DNA of 64,000 nucleotides from Bolinopsis microptera (taxonomy: Eukaryota > Ctenophora > Tentaculata > Lobata > Bolinopsidae), in NCBI RefSeq assembly GCF_026151205.1, contig NC_087078.1:6155675-6219674 (forward strand), given 5' to 3'. The first letter of the stretch is position 1, and each line of letters opens with the position of its first letter. Below the pieces are notes generated by a model, which made no database searches, was not told the origin of the DNA, and worked only from the letters and a program-made list of their open reading frames with translations. The position numbers and the translations under genes are program-made. Positions 20,180 to 30,849 of the stretch are shown one piece after another.

Positions 20180-22052
20180 ATGGTTCGAAGTATTACTACT
20201 CACGCCAAGGATGAAGGAGAAAAGACTCCAGATTCTCTGGTGCTTGTTGTTGGAAAGAAGACTGCCAGCTCTTCGCAACAGAAGAAGACTCCAGAGTCTG
20301 TTGTTGAAAATCAGTCAAGATCCTTGCAACGAAAAAAGACCCCAGAGTCTGTTGTTGAAAAGAAGTCCAGATCTTCGCCACGAAAGAAGACTCCAGACTC
20401 TGTTGTTGAAAATCAGTCCAGATCTTTGCCACGAAAGAAGACTCCAGATGTTGTTGAAAATCAGTCCAGATCCTTGCCACGAAAGAAGACTCCAGACTCT
20501 GTTGTTGAAAAGAAGTCAAGATCCTTACCACGAAAGAAGACTCCAGACTCTGTCGTTGAAAATCAGTCCAGGTCTTTGCCACGAAAGAAGACTCCAGACT
20601 CTGTCGTTGAAAATCAGTCCAGATCCTTGCCACGAAAGAAGACTCCAGATGTTGTTGAAAATCAGGCCAGATCCTTGCCACGAAAGAAGACTCCAGACTC
20701 TTTTGAATTTGCGGCTTGTTAAGGTATTAATAATCTAATATCATTTCATATCTTTTGTATGTTTTTGAATTTGCGGCTTGTTCCAGACGCGCGCCGCGTT
20801 GGATTTAATATTTTGTAACTGTCTGAAAGTCCGGAGCTTCGGGTGTTGTTACAAGGCACGAGAGGTAGCTGGGGTTATGATATAGGAAGATGGGGTCCAT
20901 ACTTTGGGTCTTTTTATAGTATTCAGATGGGCAATACTTTGTTCATTTTAGATGTTGGTTGTGGACAATACAGACACCAAAATATCAGAACTTTGTCAGA
21001 GAGCGAGAAGGCGATGCAAAGGTGTTCAACACCGACCAACTCTGCTAATAATGATACAAAACACTGTTTAAATAACCGCACTCAATTATAACGCTAAACT
21101 CCCAGAATGCATTTCTATTCGTCTGCTAACTGTGACAAAACATTTGGCAAACCTCGGATTGGCCTGTACAAATCGAACGACTAATTTGTTCCATGAAAGC
21201 TGCTCGGATATTTAACTTTCGGGATAGTTCCACTGTCTTCAGGTCTACTACCATATGCAGCACTTTAATCGCATTTGAAATGCCTGCCGTTGGCACAGTT
21301 ATCACGGTTACATATTATGGAATTTGCACTAACGGTAGTCTGATCGATACATGTAGCCATTACCAAACGGCTACAATTTATTAAAATATTTAAAGAGGAG
21401 TGATATTGTATTGTACTAACTTATTAACTTCAGGGGTTCAGCTTCGAGCTATATGTTTAGTTTCTGTGAGTCCTATAGAAGATACATTAAGATCCTTGCC
21501 ACGAAAGAAGACTCCAGATGTTGTTGAAAATCAGAATAAAACAAATATTTTTTTCAGAATAAAACAAATATTGTAAATCAGTCCAGATCCTTGCCACGAA
21601 AGAAGACTCCAGACTCTGTCGTTGAAAATCAGTCCAGATCCTTGCCACGAAAGAAGACTCCAGATGTTGTTGAAAATCAGTCCAGATCCTTGCCACGAAA
21701 GAAGACTCCAGACTCTGTTGTTGAAAATCAGTCCAGATCCTTGCCACGAAAGAAGACTCCAGATTCTGTTGTTGAAAATCAGTCGAGATCCTTGCAACGA
21801 AAGAAGACTACCACGAGAGGAGCCTTGGCTCAAAAACAGCTACAGAGAAGTTTTAATAAAGTAGGCAGAAAAAGGCTTACTGAAAACGAAAAGAAATTGT
21901 TTGGGGCTAAAAGGCAGGAATTCATTGAAAAGATAATGGAGGTTAATCACTTTGTGGCACCAAGTGAAATTTCCTACTCCCATTTACCCATTATCAAAAG
22001 ATATTATCAAAATGTGGTGGCAGCAGGAAAGTATGTCAGAAGAACAACATAG
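20180..22052 (+). CDS. KTP-repeat protein, interrupted by ~0.76 kb insert
   Basis: Frame from ATG 20180 with a short leader, then about nine units of a 17-residue repeat KKTPDSVVENQSRSLPR (51 bp). It breaks at 20702 and resumes at 21591-21805 with the same repeat. It then ends in a unique domain (GALAQKQLQRSF, RQEFIEKIMEVNHFVAP) that is paralogous to the 16417-16803 protein. Each repeat carries a KTP site and an SRS patch, so it may be heavily phosphorylated and DNA-associated. Between the blocks lies sequence with stops. I suspect an insertion or an intron-like interruption of one gene. Confidence 0.55.
20720..21590. other. Interruption within the KTP-repeat gene
   Basis: Not part of the repeat frame. 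It begins with TTTTGAATTTGCGGCTTG, which is duplicated at about 20701 and 20764. It resumes with one isolated repeat unit at 21487-21535, followed by a duplicated AATAAAACAAATATT. Contains unrelated short open frames (20843-21091, 21193-21384) without recognisable domains. Confidence 0.5.
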
Positions 22053-22084
22053 ATCATGCTTTCAAAAGAAACGGTCCAAGACAA

Positions 22085-22369
22085 ATGTCACGACAGACAT
22101 TTTCTGTCGTGGATGCGGTGTTAAAGAACTATCCTGACACCAAGAGGCTGTTGCTTGTGAATGATCCGCCTGAGCATAAAAAACCCAAACCTCAGAAATT
22201 GCTAATTCAGGATCAGCCTATGCCCGGATCCTCTCAAACTAAGATTGTAGACTTCAGTATAAAGAGGAGAAAGAAAATGCCGGCGTTTAGTTACAGCTCG
22301 GTCTGCTATATGGCAGTGCAATTTAGAGAGGTAGAGTTGAGTTACATTGAGCAATTGTTCAAGCCAAGG
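22085..22369 (+). CDS. Hypothetical exon, 95 aa
   Basis: Starts at ATG 22085 and ends at AAGG/GTATGT. It is moderately basic with KKPKPQKL and SIKRRKKMP patches and ends in a helix with EQLFKPR. The start lies 30 bp after the preceding stop. It probably continues into the C2H2 exon downstream, although the phase does not match by one base as I read it. Confidence 0.45.
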
Positions 22370-22448
22370 GTATGTTAAATGTTTCATTGTAGATTCCGTG
22401 TTACGTAATTTTACAAATTCATTTCATCTCACACCCTCACTCAATCAG

Positions 22449-22735
22449 CATGGAAATTGGAAGCTGCTGATCCTGACATTCCTAATCCTCACAAGTCCTT
22501 CAAGTGTAACCTTTGTCCTAGCAAGACCTTCTCACATAAGAAGAACTTAGACCGAAACCTGTTGACTCATAGTTTAGAAAAGAAGCACACGTGTGAAACA
22601 TGTTCATACAGCACAACAAGACAAGATCTGCTGAGCAAGCACAACAAGACGCACGAAGTCAAGAAGACAGCTTCTAGTAGTGGAAAGAAGAAGCCTGGCT
22701 TTTTTTACTGCAGCATCTGCAGTTTGCTAATTTAA
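22449..22735 (+). CDS. C2H2 zinc-finger exon
   Basis: After a TCAATCAG acceptor the frame encodes FKCNLCPSKTFSHKKNL ending in H, then HTCETCSYSTTRQDLL with H-x3-H, then the start of a third finger (YCSIC). Classical C2H2 spacing, with the first finger's His pair slightly irregular. DNA-binding role expected. No ATG in frame at the start, consistent with an internal exon. Confidence 0.65.
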
Positions 22736-22886
22736 TTCTAATTCAAGTTGCATGCTAACTTATCACAAATAGCAGGGGCTCGTATAATACAATAATATTT
22801 TCGTTTTTGACACAACTTGGGAGTCTAAATTTTGAACTCTAAAATTCCTATTTCTTATCTAATTTTTTTATTTTATGTTTAGTAAG

Positions 22887-23036
22887 ATGGAAAACATTCA
22901 AAACAGCAGCAGCGACATCGCGGTAGAGGTAGCAGGGCGTGTCCGGTTTCTTAAAACCAAGATGAATAGTGCTTCTAAACTGATCCAACATTTTGCGTTA
23001 ACGGGTGGGAGACGACCAAGACATGCAATGCTTAAG
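22887..23036 (+). CDS. OB-fold-like exon, copy 1
   Basis: First coding exon: ATG 22887 sits five bases after an acceptor, and the exon ends at AAG/GTAGGC, 50 codons. The segment VEVAGRVRFLKTK followed by a second strand matches the pattern G-x-V-x2-L-x2-K-x3-S-x2-K seen in the exons at 44084 and 49778. It resembles the first two strands of an OB-fold single-stranded nucleic-acid binder. Downstream exons were not identified. Confidence 0.45.
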
Positions 23037-23039
23037 GTA

Positions 23040-23553
23040 GGCATTCAAAAATTTTTGAAAAATCATATAGAATTAAAGAATTTTAAAAACTTGATTATAA
23101 ATCTTGGTTTTGTATTTGTTTTAGTAATTAAAAGTAGGTTTAAGGAGGATAAACTCTAATATTATTCAATTGATGTTAATTATTATCTGAAAGATTTTAA
23201 ATTCATATCAACTCTAGAAGGGATTGATGAATTTTTTAAATTGAATGATATATCGCTTTTAGAATGGAATGGAGTTGGAGGGGATAGCCGTCAAGAAAAA
23301 TGGGTATCTCACACTCAAAGTGTGGGACCTGAAAAAAGATACTTTTTTATAAGCTCACTTGCTTGAGTAAAACAAGAATAATAACGGTGTGGGTTAGTAA
23401 TTGACCATCAATTAGAATACAAACACGATCAGAATCGACTAACGGAATGAAGACATTGTCAAGTCACAACAATTTATCAGGCGAGAATACATAATATAAT
23501 ATAATAATTAATCAATAATGGCAACATATTACAGGTAATAATGCGATAGGTAT
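23040..23553. other. Intergenic flank of the gypsy element
   Basis: AT-rich and no gene supported. A small inverted repeat lies around TCTCACACTCAAAGTGTGGGA near 23308. Confidence 0.4.
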
Positions 23554-23666
23554 TGTTATGGACCAATGAAATAGACTGTCTTGCTAGACCTCTAAATAGA
23601 GGCTGAAATAGATTGATTAGTAATAAGAAATATACATCGTCATATTATGATCAATAATACATTACA
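23554..23666 (-). repeat. 3' LTR of gypsy element
   Basis: 113 bp, matching the other LTR without visible differences. Unusually short for the family. Confidence 0.95.
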
Positions 23667-23680
23667 CCTTCCCTTCACAA
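23667..23680 (-). other. Polypurine tract
   Basis: Minus-strand GTGAAGGGAAGG directly before the 3' LTR; the expected primer for plus-strand DNA synthesis. Confidence 0.85.
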
Positions 23681-24036
23681 ATGAATTTACTTTTCAGGAT
23701 AAAATCGAACGAAATCGAAATGATACGTGCGTGCTCCGCGCACTAAAATTACATAAAATGTTCGTTGAGATAAAACTTGTACACTAAAATCCCGTTTGGC
23801 GTCGCGCCCTACGTCAATGAATTACTAGTTTAAAAACAGAATTCCTGGATTACACTGTCATAATAGCGCTAAATAATCTCCTCAGGTCTATTATTGTTTC
23901 TGAACACCCTGGATTGCTTACAAATTTTTTTTAAACAATTTAATGCTGTACAAAAGTATAAAAGTGTACTACACGTGTGCATAAAAAATGTGCTTTACAA
24001 AACAAACAAAAAAGTGCTTTACAATACATGCAAGAT

Positions 24037-27000
24037 TCACGGGTTCACGAACCCGGTGTTTGCATTATACCTGATCTGAGGTTTTGCACTCAACCTGCCC
24101 GAGCGTCTAACTGGCTCCTGACCACTGATCTGAGTGCTAGATTGTGTCGGTTGGTTACTAGTCACAGCTGGCGCTCCTTCTCTACTTGGACCCGGCTGCT
24201 GCTGAACTGTTATCACAGGTTGTTCAATATTCCTCGGCTCAGTGTTTCTTTCTGGTATCTCAATTTGCTGCTTCTGTAACTCGATTACTGGCACTAACCG
24301 TTTCTTCATCGCATCTACATGTTTCTTTATGATCCTGCCCTTGTAGTTCACATCATACCACAGTGATTCTCCGTGTCTTTTTTCAATCGTTGCTGGTTCG
24401 TACTCTTTCCGAGTGTCCGGTCGAACCCATATTGTTTGTTTCTCCTCAAATACACGTTCGTTTCTTTTACTGTCAACAACTTTTTGTTCATTATCAACAT
24501 CCAGTCGTTCCGCTTCCATCTGATCACTGGGTCTGAGGTGATGTAACTTAGATCGTAAAGTTCGTCCGTACATCATTACTGCTGGTGGTTGCTTAGTTAC
24601 AGAGTGTGGAGTATTCCTATATGCCATTAGGAAGTTAGCGAGATTTAAATCTAAATCCTTAGACTTTTCGTACATCTTTTTCATCGCTGACTTAAAACTC
24701 TGGACAAACCGTTCGCAGCTTCCGTTACTCCTCGGGGAGTATGATGGGCACAAAACATGTCTTATCTGATTCTTCTTTAGGAAGTTCTTGAATTCTTCAC
24801 TGATAAATTGCGGTCCGTTATCGCTGACTAGAACCCAAGGTACCCCTGTTCTTGAAAATACTCTTCTCATTGCTTTTATCGTAGCTGGCGCAGTAGTGTT
24901 ATGAGACATCTTGATAACTTCCGGCCATTTTGAGTAAGTATCGTACATCAGTAACCAATAGTTATTTTGGAATTCTCCAGCGAAGTCCACATGTACTCGT
25001 TGCCAGGGTCTTGTTGATTTAACCCAGGGATGGTCGATGACTTTTGGTAACTTTTTCCCGTGTTTTTGGCAGGATGCACATGCTTTAACTAAAATCTCTA
25101 TATCTTGGTCTATTCCTGGCCACCACACATAGCTTCTAGCCAGGCTTTTCATTCCAGTCATCCCTACATGTGTAAGGTGTAGCATCTTAAGAACCTCTGC
25201 TCTTAGTTTATGTGGAATGATTACACGATTTCCCCATGTGATACATCTTTTTTCAGTCGTGAGTTGGTTCTTTCTGTCGTACATGGCTTTCATCTCCTTG
25301 TGATCTTTGTCTATCTTTTCCGGCCAGCCATCTACAATGTACATCGCTATCTTGCTCAGAATAATGTCTTTGGATGTCTCCCGGGCAACTTCTTTTGCAT
25401 CTATCAGTGCGTCCTCCATGGTCAAAGAAAATGCCTCTTCACATTCGTTTGGCTCGTCCACATGAATGACTTTTTTCGGGAATCTGGACATTACATCAGC
25501 ATTAGCATGCTCTTTTGTATTTCTGTATACTATGTTATAATCGTAATTTTGTAACAGCAGTGCATATCTGGATAATCTGTTCGCCGTCATCTCTGGAATG
25601 CCTCTCTTAGGTCCAAATATATGTACTAACGGTTGGTGATCCGTCACTAGTTCAAAGTGTCTTCCATACAGATACATATGAAACCTTTTTATAGCCCAGA
25701 CTATCCCTAAAGCTTCTTTGTCAATCTGGCTATATTTTTTCTCAGCATTCGATAATGTCCTTGAAATAAATTCAACCGGACGTTCATTTGTTCCATCATC
25801 ATCTATGTGTGACAATACAGCTCCCAAACCCACGCTGCTTGCGTCTGTATCCAGCTTCAAACGTTTCAGCGGGTTGTAGAACGTCAATACTCTGTCAGAA
25901 CAAAGTAATTTCTTTAATTCTTCGAAGGCTTTCTGTTCAGTCTTTGTCCATCGCCATTCAACTTCAGTCTTTCTCAACTTGTCCAATGGAGCGATTATTG
26001 TCGACAAATCTGGTAGATACTTGCGATAATACCCAACTGCTCCCAGAAATGCTACTAAATTTTTCACATTTTCAGGTGCCTGTACTTTTAACAGATCGTC
26101 TATCTTGCTGTTGACTGGTGACATACCATGCTTGTTCACCTTGTGTCCTAGATAAATCACTTCTTCATGCATCAGCTTAGATTTATTCAGTCTGCATCTG
26201 AAACCGTTTGCTTCCAGTCTTCTCACAACTTTATTCAGATTATCTAAGTGCTCTTTATCGTTCTTTCCTGATATTAAAATGTCGTCTATCCTACAGCAAA
26301 CCATAGGTATACCCCGTAGTACATTGTCCATCAGATTCTGAAAGATTGCTGCGCTGCTATTTATTCCATACGGTAAGCGCGTCCACACATACTGTCCCAT
26401 ATGCGTATTCATTGTCGTGATGAGTTGATCTTCTGTTGATAGCTCCACGTTATTGTACGCTTGTTTTATGTCTATGACTGAGAACTTTTCTCCTCCCGAA
26501 ACGCTTGCAAAACATTCTTCTGTAGTTGGTAACGGGTGATGTTTCATTTCCAATAGTTTGTTGACTGCTTTAAAGTCTCCACATATTCTCACACCGTCTC
26601 CTTTTTTCACTGGCATAACTGGAGTTCCCCATGGGCTCTCTTTGACTTTCTTCAAAATTCCTTGTTTCACCATGTTGTCTAACTCCTTTTCCAGTAAGTC
26701 TTTAATAGCAAAAGGTACTGCTCTTGATTTCTGCGTGACAGGTCTGCTTCCCTCCTTCAATTGGAGTTGCACTTTATAGTTCTTTACCAGACCTAACTCA
26801 TCTTTGAAGATGTCACTAGACATTATCTCTTGTACTGTCCGTATCTTTGTTGGTGTTCCAGGATCTGTTTCATCGTCCACACTAACAAAATTTCTCAACT
26901 GATGTGTTCCAGGGGCAGTCTCTTCGTCTTCACATCGTTGTCCAGTTTTAAACTTTCTCTTGGCGGTATCTGTCACTGGTTCTGATTCCATAACTCCCAA

Positions 27001-28638
27001 CACGTTCACTGTTCGTACTCCTTCTTGAGTCCCAGGAAATTCTCCTTCGTGTGCGCTACAGTTTCCATCAGTTCTCTCCAGTTCAACCTCTTTTGTTGGT
27101 CTCTGTCCAACTTCTGCTGTTTGGCCCTGTGTTCTCGTTACTAACTTTTCTAACCAGTTTTCACCACAAAACTCTGTAATCCAAGAGCGTCCAAACAGTG
27201 CTGGAAAGTGATTATCCACCACATACAGTTCCAACCCTTTCACAATCTGGTTGTTTATCGCCACTTCCACAACTGCTTTACCGCATACCTGCTGGTATTG
27301 ACCATTCGCCACACGCAGTTGCCTATCACTACTTCTCAACTTAAACTCCACACCAGCTTTCTTCAGCATCTCTCTACTGCACACAGATACACTTGATCCA
27401 CTGTCAAACTCCATCAGACACTCTCGGCGATTGATCCAAACCTTGATCAGGGGTCTAGAATCACGCAAAAAGTTCACGTTATCGAAGTAAACAGTGTTAT
27501 CATGCAAAAACCTGTTATCATGCAAAATAATGTTATTGTCATGCAAATCAACATGCGAATCATCATGCAAATTACTACCATACAGAACACTATTATCATC
27601 ATCCTGAATTTTAGAATCATCAATACTTGTCAGGTTGTTGCCCAAATTTGAAGATTTTTGAAACAAAACATTTAACTGGTCATCTAAACTTACGGATTTC
27701 TCCGACAATTCACAATAGTAAATATTTCGACTCACAAACTGTTCTGTGTCCTGGTTTGAATCGCTGTTTGAATCGCTGTTGTTGCAGTCTGTTGATACAT
27801 GATGTGTAGATTTACCACTCTGTTTCCAGGACTTGCGTTTCGTCTTCTTACGGCAGTCCTTAGCAGTATGATACAATTCACCACAGTTGAAACATTTAGT
27901 ATAGCAGTCCTTGGTTGCATGCGATTTGAGTTTGCATTTATTGCATCTTGTCTCCTGATTGGAACTTCCCTGTGAAGATTTCCCTTGAGACTTCTTGCTG
28001 ATCTGTACCTTATGTACAGTTTGCTGGGAGTTTTTAATCATTGCAGCCTCTGATTTAGATCTGTCCATTGCCACCACTTTTCTATACGCTCTCTCTAGTG
28101 TCAGTTGTTCGAAATCCTCCTCCAATAGCAACTCCTGTGCTTCTGAGTTAACAATTCCCATTATAAATTGATCTAACATTGAACTGCCGAAGTCTGTAAA
28201 CTTGCATTTGACTGCCAGTTTTTTTAACCTCGCAACAAAGTCTGCTGTTTTCTCCGACTGCTTTTGGTGGCATTTGTAGAATCTGAATCGCTCTGCCAAA
28301 ACAGTCGGTTTCGGGACCATGTGATTTATGAGAATTGTCTTCATCTCGAAATATGTAAGTTCGTTGACGTCATTTGGAGATGCTAAAGACGTAAGTAGGG
28401 AAAAGATTTCTGGATCAATGCTCGTTAAGAAGTGAGGTTTGATCGTTTGACATAGCTGATTATATTCCGCTAACAGTTGTGCATGCGCGGTTCGTTGCGC
28501 TTCATTCGGATTCTCTACTAACGGTTCCGGTTCAACCGGATAGGATTTTTGGGACTTGAGAAACCATGTGTACTGCTCGAACCAGTCTTCCGGCGCGCTG
28601 ACTGTAGCGGTCAGAGGATAGGGGTAGGATTTTGTCAT
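24037..28638 (-). CDS. gag-pol: Gag-Pol polyprotein of Ty3/gypsy element
   Basis: Single frame of about 1533 codons. The first ATG is at 28638. Residues ~15-200 are Gag; two CCHC knuckles lie at ~232-262 (CNKCKLKSHATKDC, CFNCGELYHTAKDC). A low-complexity LHDN-rich spacer spans ~355-385. Aspartic protease has DSG at ~412. RT spans ~610-795 with catalytic DD in CRIDDILISG, so the usual Tyr before the catalytic pair is replaced by Arg. RNase H begins around TDASSVGLGA (~930). Integrase has the HHCC region (~1154-1192), then Asp ~1218, Asp in VSDNGPQF (~1273) and Glu ~1309. No chromodomain; the Ser/Gln-rich tail ends RRSGRLSAKPQ. Gag and Pol are fused without a frameshift. It has no stops, so it is probably functional or recently so. 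Confidence 0.96.
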   Translation of the reverse strand: MTKSYPYPLTATVSAPEDWFEQYTWFLKSQKSYPVEPEPLVENPNEAQRTAHAQLLAEYNQLCQTIKPHFLTSIDPEIFSLLTSLASPNDVNELTYFEMKTILINHMVPKPTVLAERFRFYKCHQKQSEKTADFVARLKKLAVKCKFTDFGSSMLDQFIMGIVNSEAQELLLEEDFEQLTLERAYRKVVAMDRSKSEAAMIKNSQQTVHKVQISKKSQGKSSQGSSNQETRCNKCKLKSHATKDCYTKCFNCGELYHTAKDCRKKTKRKSWKQSGKSTHHVSTDCNNSDSNSDSNQDTEQFVSRNIYYCELSEKSVSLDDQLNVLFQKSSNLGNNLTSIDDSKIQDDDNSVLYGSNLHDDSHVDLHDNNIILHDNRFLHDNTVYFDNVNFLRDSRPLIKVWINRRECLMEFDSGSSVSVCSREMLKKAGVEFKLRSSDRQLRVANGQYQQVCGKAVVEVAINNQIVKGLELYVVDNHFPALFGRSWITEFCGENWLEKLVTRTQGQTAEVGQRPTKEVELERTDGNCSAHEGEFPGTQEGVRTVNVLGVMESEPVTDTAKRKFKTGQRCEDEETAPGTHQLRNFVSVDDETDPGTPTKIRTVQEIMSSDIFKDELGLVKNYKVQLQLKEGSRPVTQKSRAVPFAIKDLLEKELDNMVKQGILKKVKESPWGTPVMPVKKGDGVRICGDFKAVNKLLEMKHHPLPTTEECFASVSGGEKFSVIDIKQAYNNVELSTEDQLITTMNTHMGQYVWTRLPYGINSSAAIFQNLMDNVLRGIPMVCCRIDDILISGKNDKEHLDNLNKVVRRLEANGFRCRLNKSKLMHEEVIYLGHKVNKHGMSPVNSKIDDLLKVQAPENVKNLVAFLGAVGYYRKYLPDLSTIIAPLDKLRKTEVEWRWTKTEQKAFEELKKLLCSDRVLTFYNPLKRLKLDTDASSVGLGAVLSHIDDDGTNERPVEFISRTLSNAEKKYSQIDKEALGIVWAIKRFHMYLYGRHFELVTDHQPLVHIFGPKRGIPEMTANRLSRYALLLQNYDYNIVYRNTKEHANADVMSRFPKKVIHVDEPNECEEAFSLTMEDALIDAKEVARETSKDIILSKIAMYIVDGWPEKIDKDHKEMKAMYDRKNQLTTEKRCITWGNRVIIPHKLRAEVLKMLHLTHVGMTGMKSLARSYVWWPGIDQDIEILVKACASCQKHGKKLPKVIDHPWVKSTRPWQRVHVDFAGEFQNNYWLLMYDTYSKWPEVIKMSHNTTAPATIKAMRRVFSRTGVPWVLVSDNGPQFISEEFKNFLKKNQIRHVLCPSYSPRSNGSCERFVQSFKSAMKKMYEKSKDLDLNLANFLMAYRNTPHSVTKQPPAVMMYGRTLRSKLHHLRPSDQMEAERLDVDNEQKVVDSKRNERVFEEKQTIWVRPDTRKEYEPATIEKRHGESLWYDVNYKGRIIKKHVDAMKKRLVPVIELQKQQIEIPERNTEPRNIEQPVITVQQQPGPSREGAPAVTSNQPTQSSTQISGQEPVRRSGRLSAKPQIRYNANTGFVNP

Positions 28639-28650
28639 ACTCGTCGCCAA
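28635..28650 (-). other. Primer-binding site candidate
   Basis: TTGGCGACGAGTATGA on the minus strand immediately inside the 5' LTR. It overlaps the gag start codon. The priming tRNA is not determined. Confidence 0.7.
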
Positions 28651-28763
28651 TGTTATGGACCAATGAAATAGACTGTCTTGCTAGACCTCTAAATAGAGGC
28701 TGAAATAGATTGATTAGTAATAAGAAATATACATCGTCATATTATGATCAATAATACATTACA
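28651..28763 (-). repeat. 5' LTR of gypsy element
   Basis: 113 bp, same sequence as the 3' LTR; GGTAT follows. Confidence 0.95.
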
Positions 28764-29159
28764 GGTATGTTAATGACTTTGCCCAAAACAATCATATTTA
28801 CGATATCCAAAATATGAACAAAAATCCGAGTACTCGAGAGAGATATTAAAATTAAAGATTGTGTCCAAAGTAATTTAATTCCCTAATCGAAGTTGAGAAC
28901 TCTAAGACGAGCTAGAGTTATAGTGGACCTATAATGGACCATCTACTATAATATAATCAACCAGTGAGTTAATTTATTTTAACAGACTATTTACTAGTTG
29001 TTCATTTTTTCTAGGCATTAAATTCTATTAAATTTCTGTGGGTCACACACAGCTGAGTCATTATGTAACATACGTAAACGACCTATACAGTATAGTAGTG
29101 TGCAGAGTTACAGATTTTGTGTTCGCTTCTCCTATCTGGAATATTGAACATAAAAATAA

Positions 29160-29330
29160 AGGTACCTTTGTACGGTGTACGAGGAGGGCCACTAATAAAA
29201 AATATAGCACTTTCGAAAAAATATACATTTTTTAGTATGAAATATATAGAAAATATAGAAAATATAGAAAATATATAAAATATAGAAAATATAGAAAATA
29301 TATAAAATATATAATATACAAAAATATTTA
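29160..29330 (-). mobile_element. Partial copy of GTACGAGGAGGGCCACT element
   Basis: GTACGAGGAGGGCCACTAATAA followed by AAAATATAG repeats is the reverse complement of 32780-32922. It is one end of the palindromic element described at 32454-32922. Confidence 0.75.
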
Positions 29331-29850
29331 GCATACATTTCACAGCAGCAAATGATTGCCTCAACCAATCAAAACAATCTTAACGACCAATGTGTGCCCA
29401 GTTATTTAAAAAAATTGTTATTATTGAGAAAAAATAATACATAATTGTTTAACATATTATCATTTTATACATATTTTTTTCATAGCTTTTATCATATTTT
29501 TATCATTTATTTAGTCATCTCTTTTATCATATCTTTTATGCTCATTATCTTTAACCTTATCTTTTATCTTCTCTTTTCTTATTTCATGGATTTTATTATT
29601 TCTTTTATCATATTATATTTATCATATCTTTAGATTTCCAATCGCGTTAACACTTTTATATATTAACGCCAACAAGTACTCTATTCACCATGTTTTTTGA
29701 TTCGTTGGAACTTATGGGAAAAACGTAGAAGGGAATAGAAAAAAAAAGGTTGCAGTCTGGGGAAATAGTAAGAAATCGACGTTCACGGGGCAGGGTGTGA
29801 CCCAGAAGCCTTGGTTCATGGAATGACATTGCCATCCTCATGTCCGTATA
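29330..29850 (+). repeat. Dispersed repeat, deleted copy of 34585-35470
   Basis: Starts GCATACATTTCACAGCAGCAAATG and runs through a TTTTATCAT array, ATCGCGTTAAC, CAACAAGTACTCTA, GATTCGTTGGAACTTA and GGTTGCAGTCTG to TCATGGAATGACAT. The same blocks occur in the same order at 34585-35470, where about 330 bp more lies between the GGAACTTA and GGTTGCAGTCTG blocks. Confidence 0.8.
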
Positions 29851-30840
29851 CACCCAAAATTCCTTTTAATACGACTCTTGGCTTTAAATATAAAGCTGGT
29901 CTCCCCCTTTACAGCGGGGATTTAAAAGTTTTTGTTGCTCCAAAATTTAACGGTCGCCTTTAAATCTAATACGAGGTCATCTTTATCGATTAAAGGGACC
30001 TGAACTTTAGCTACTTTGCCGGTATGACTCCAAAAATTTGAAGACGAGCTGCTTTAAAAAACGGTATCTCCAAATTTTGGAGTGAGAATTGACCCAATAA
30101 GGCAGACCCAGTTTTACTTCCTGTTTCACACCTTCCGGGACATTCCGTCACACTTCCTTCTCACTCAAGGTCTGGTTTACTTGCAGCTTTTCTTTGATTG
30201 TCAGCCAGACTGTGTAGGCATGTTGACTCAGTAATTCCTCCGTGTTCCTTTATAACATCCCTCTAAATTGTATTAATTTTATCAGCGATAAAATCTCGTC
30301 GTCACCGCGGGTCCCCGCCAGAAAAAGATTTCCTTGCTTTAACTTCAGCACTACGTCTAGTGAGCGGAGAGCATCTACTGTCGCACCAATCATAAGTAGT
30401 TTGATAAATGAACTTGCTCCTCGCATGGTTGTGCTTACTTGATCAAATTTCGGCTACATGCCTCTGTAGGCTTATCGTTAACTTGTAAACAGTGTTTATA
30501 TTGTTAGCTTTGCACTGTATTCTCACTGCTACCTTTGTACTGTGGTCTCTATTGCTATATGATATAGTGGTTCTCTATTTCCGTTATTACTGTTTACTGA
30601 GTCTAAACTTTTTACTCATGTCTCGATCGCTAGCTTTTTACTGACGTTTTAGACAGGGCAAGCTCGGTTACGGTAGTTTAGTAACTGTATTGATCGTTAT
30701 TTCTGCCACTTCCATTCGAAGTAATTAAACCATTTTGTCAGTCGTGAATCGAGTCAGGAGCAATGAAGTCGCATTTAGATGTGCTGAGAACGTTGAACCA
30801 AATGATCTGTAAGACGACTATGATAAGACGAATGAAAACC
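29850..30840. other. Intergenic
   Basis: No gene supported. The open frame at 30242-30442 lacks coding features. Confidence 0.4.
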
Positions 30841-30849
30841 CATTGATTC

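Larger units (their letters stand above)
23554..28763 (-). mobile_element. Complete Ty3/gypsy LTR retrotransposon, 5210 bp
   Basis: Two 113-bp LTRs (23554-23666, 28651-28763) appear identical, begin TG and end CA, and are flanked by GGTAT on both sides (23549-23553, 28764-28768). A polypurine tract abuts the 3' LTR and a TGG-starting primer-binding site abuts the 5' LTR, both in minus orientation. One long gag-pol frame lies inside. Identical LTRs and a perfect duplication indicate recent insertion. No envelope frame. Confidence 0.97.

Noticed and set aside
5985-23036. Polinton/Maverick or other integrated DNA virus
   Set aside because: No protein-primed polymerase, integrase, packaging ATPase, protease or capsid frame seen; only small unplaced proteins.
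24037-28650. Endogenous retrovirus with envelope
   Set aside because: No envelope frame; after integrase the frame ends and only ~370 bp of non-coding sequence remains before the LTR.
23554-28763. Plus-strand genes within the gypsy interval
   Set aside because: Short open frames there are antisense shadows of gag-pol.
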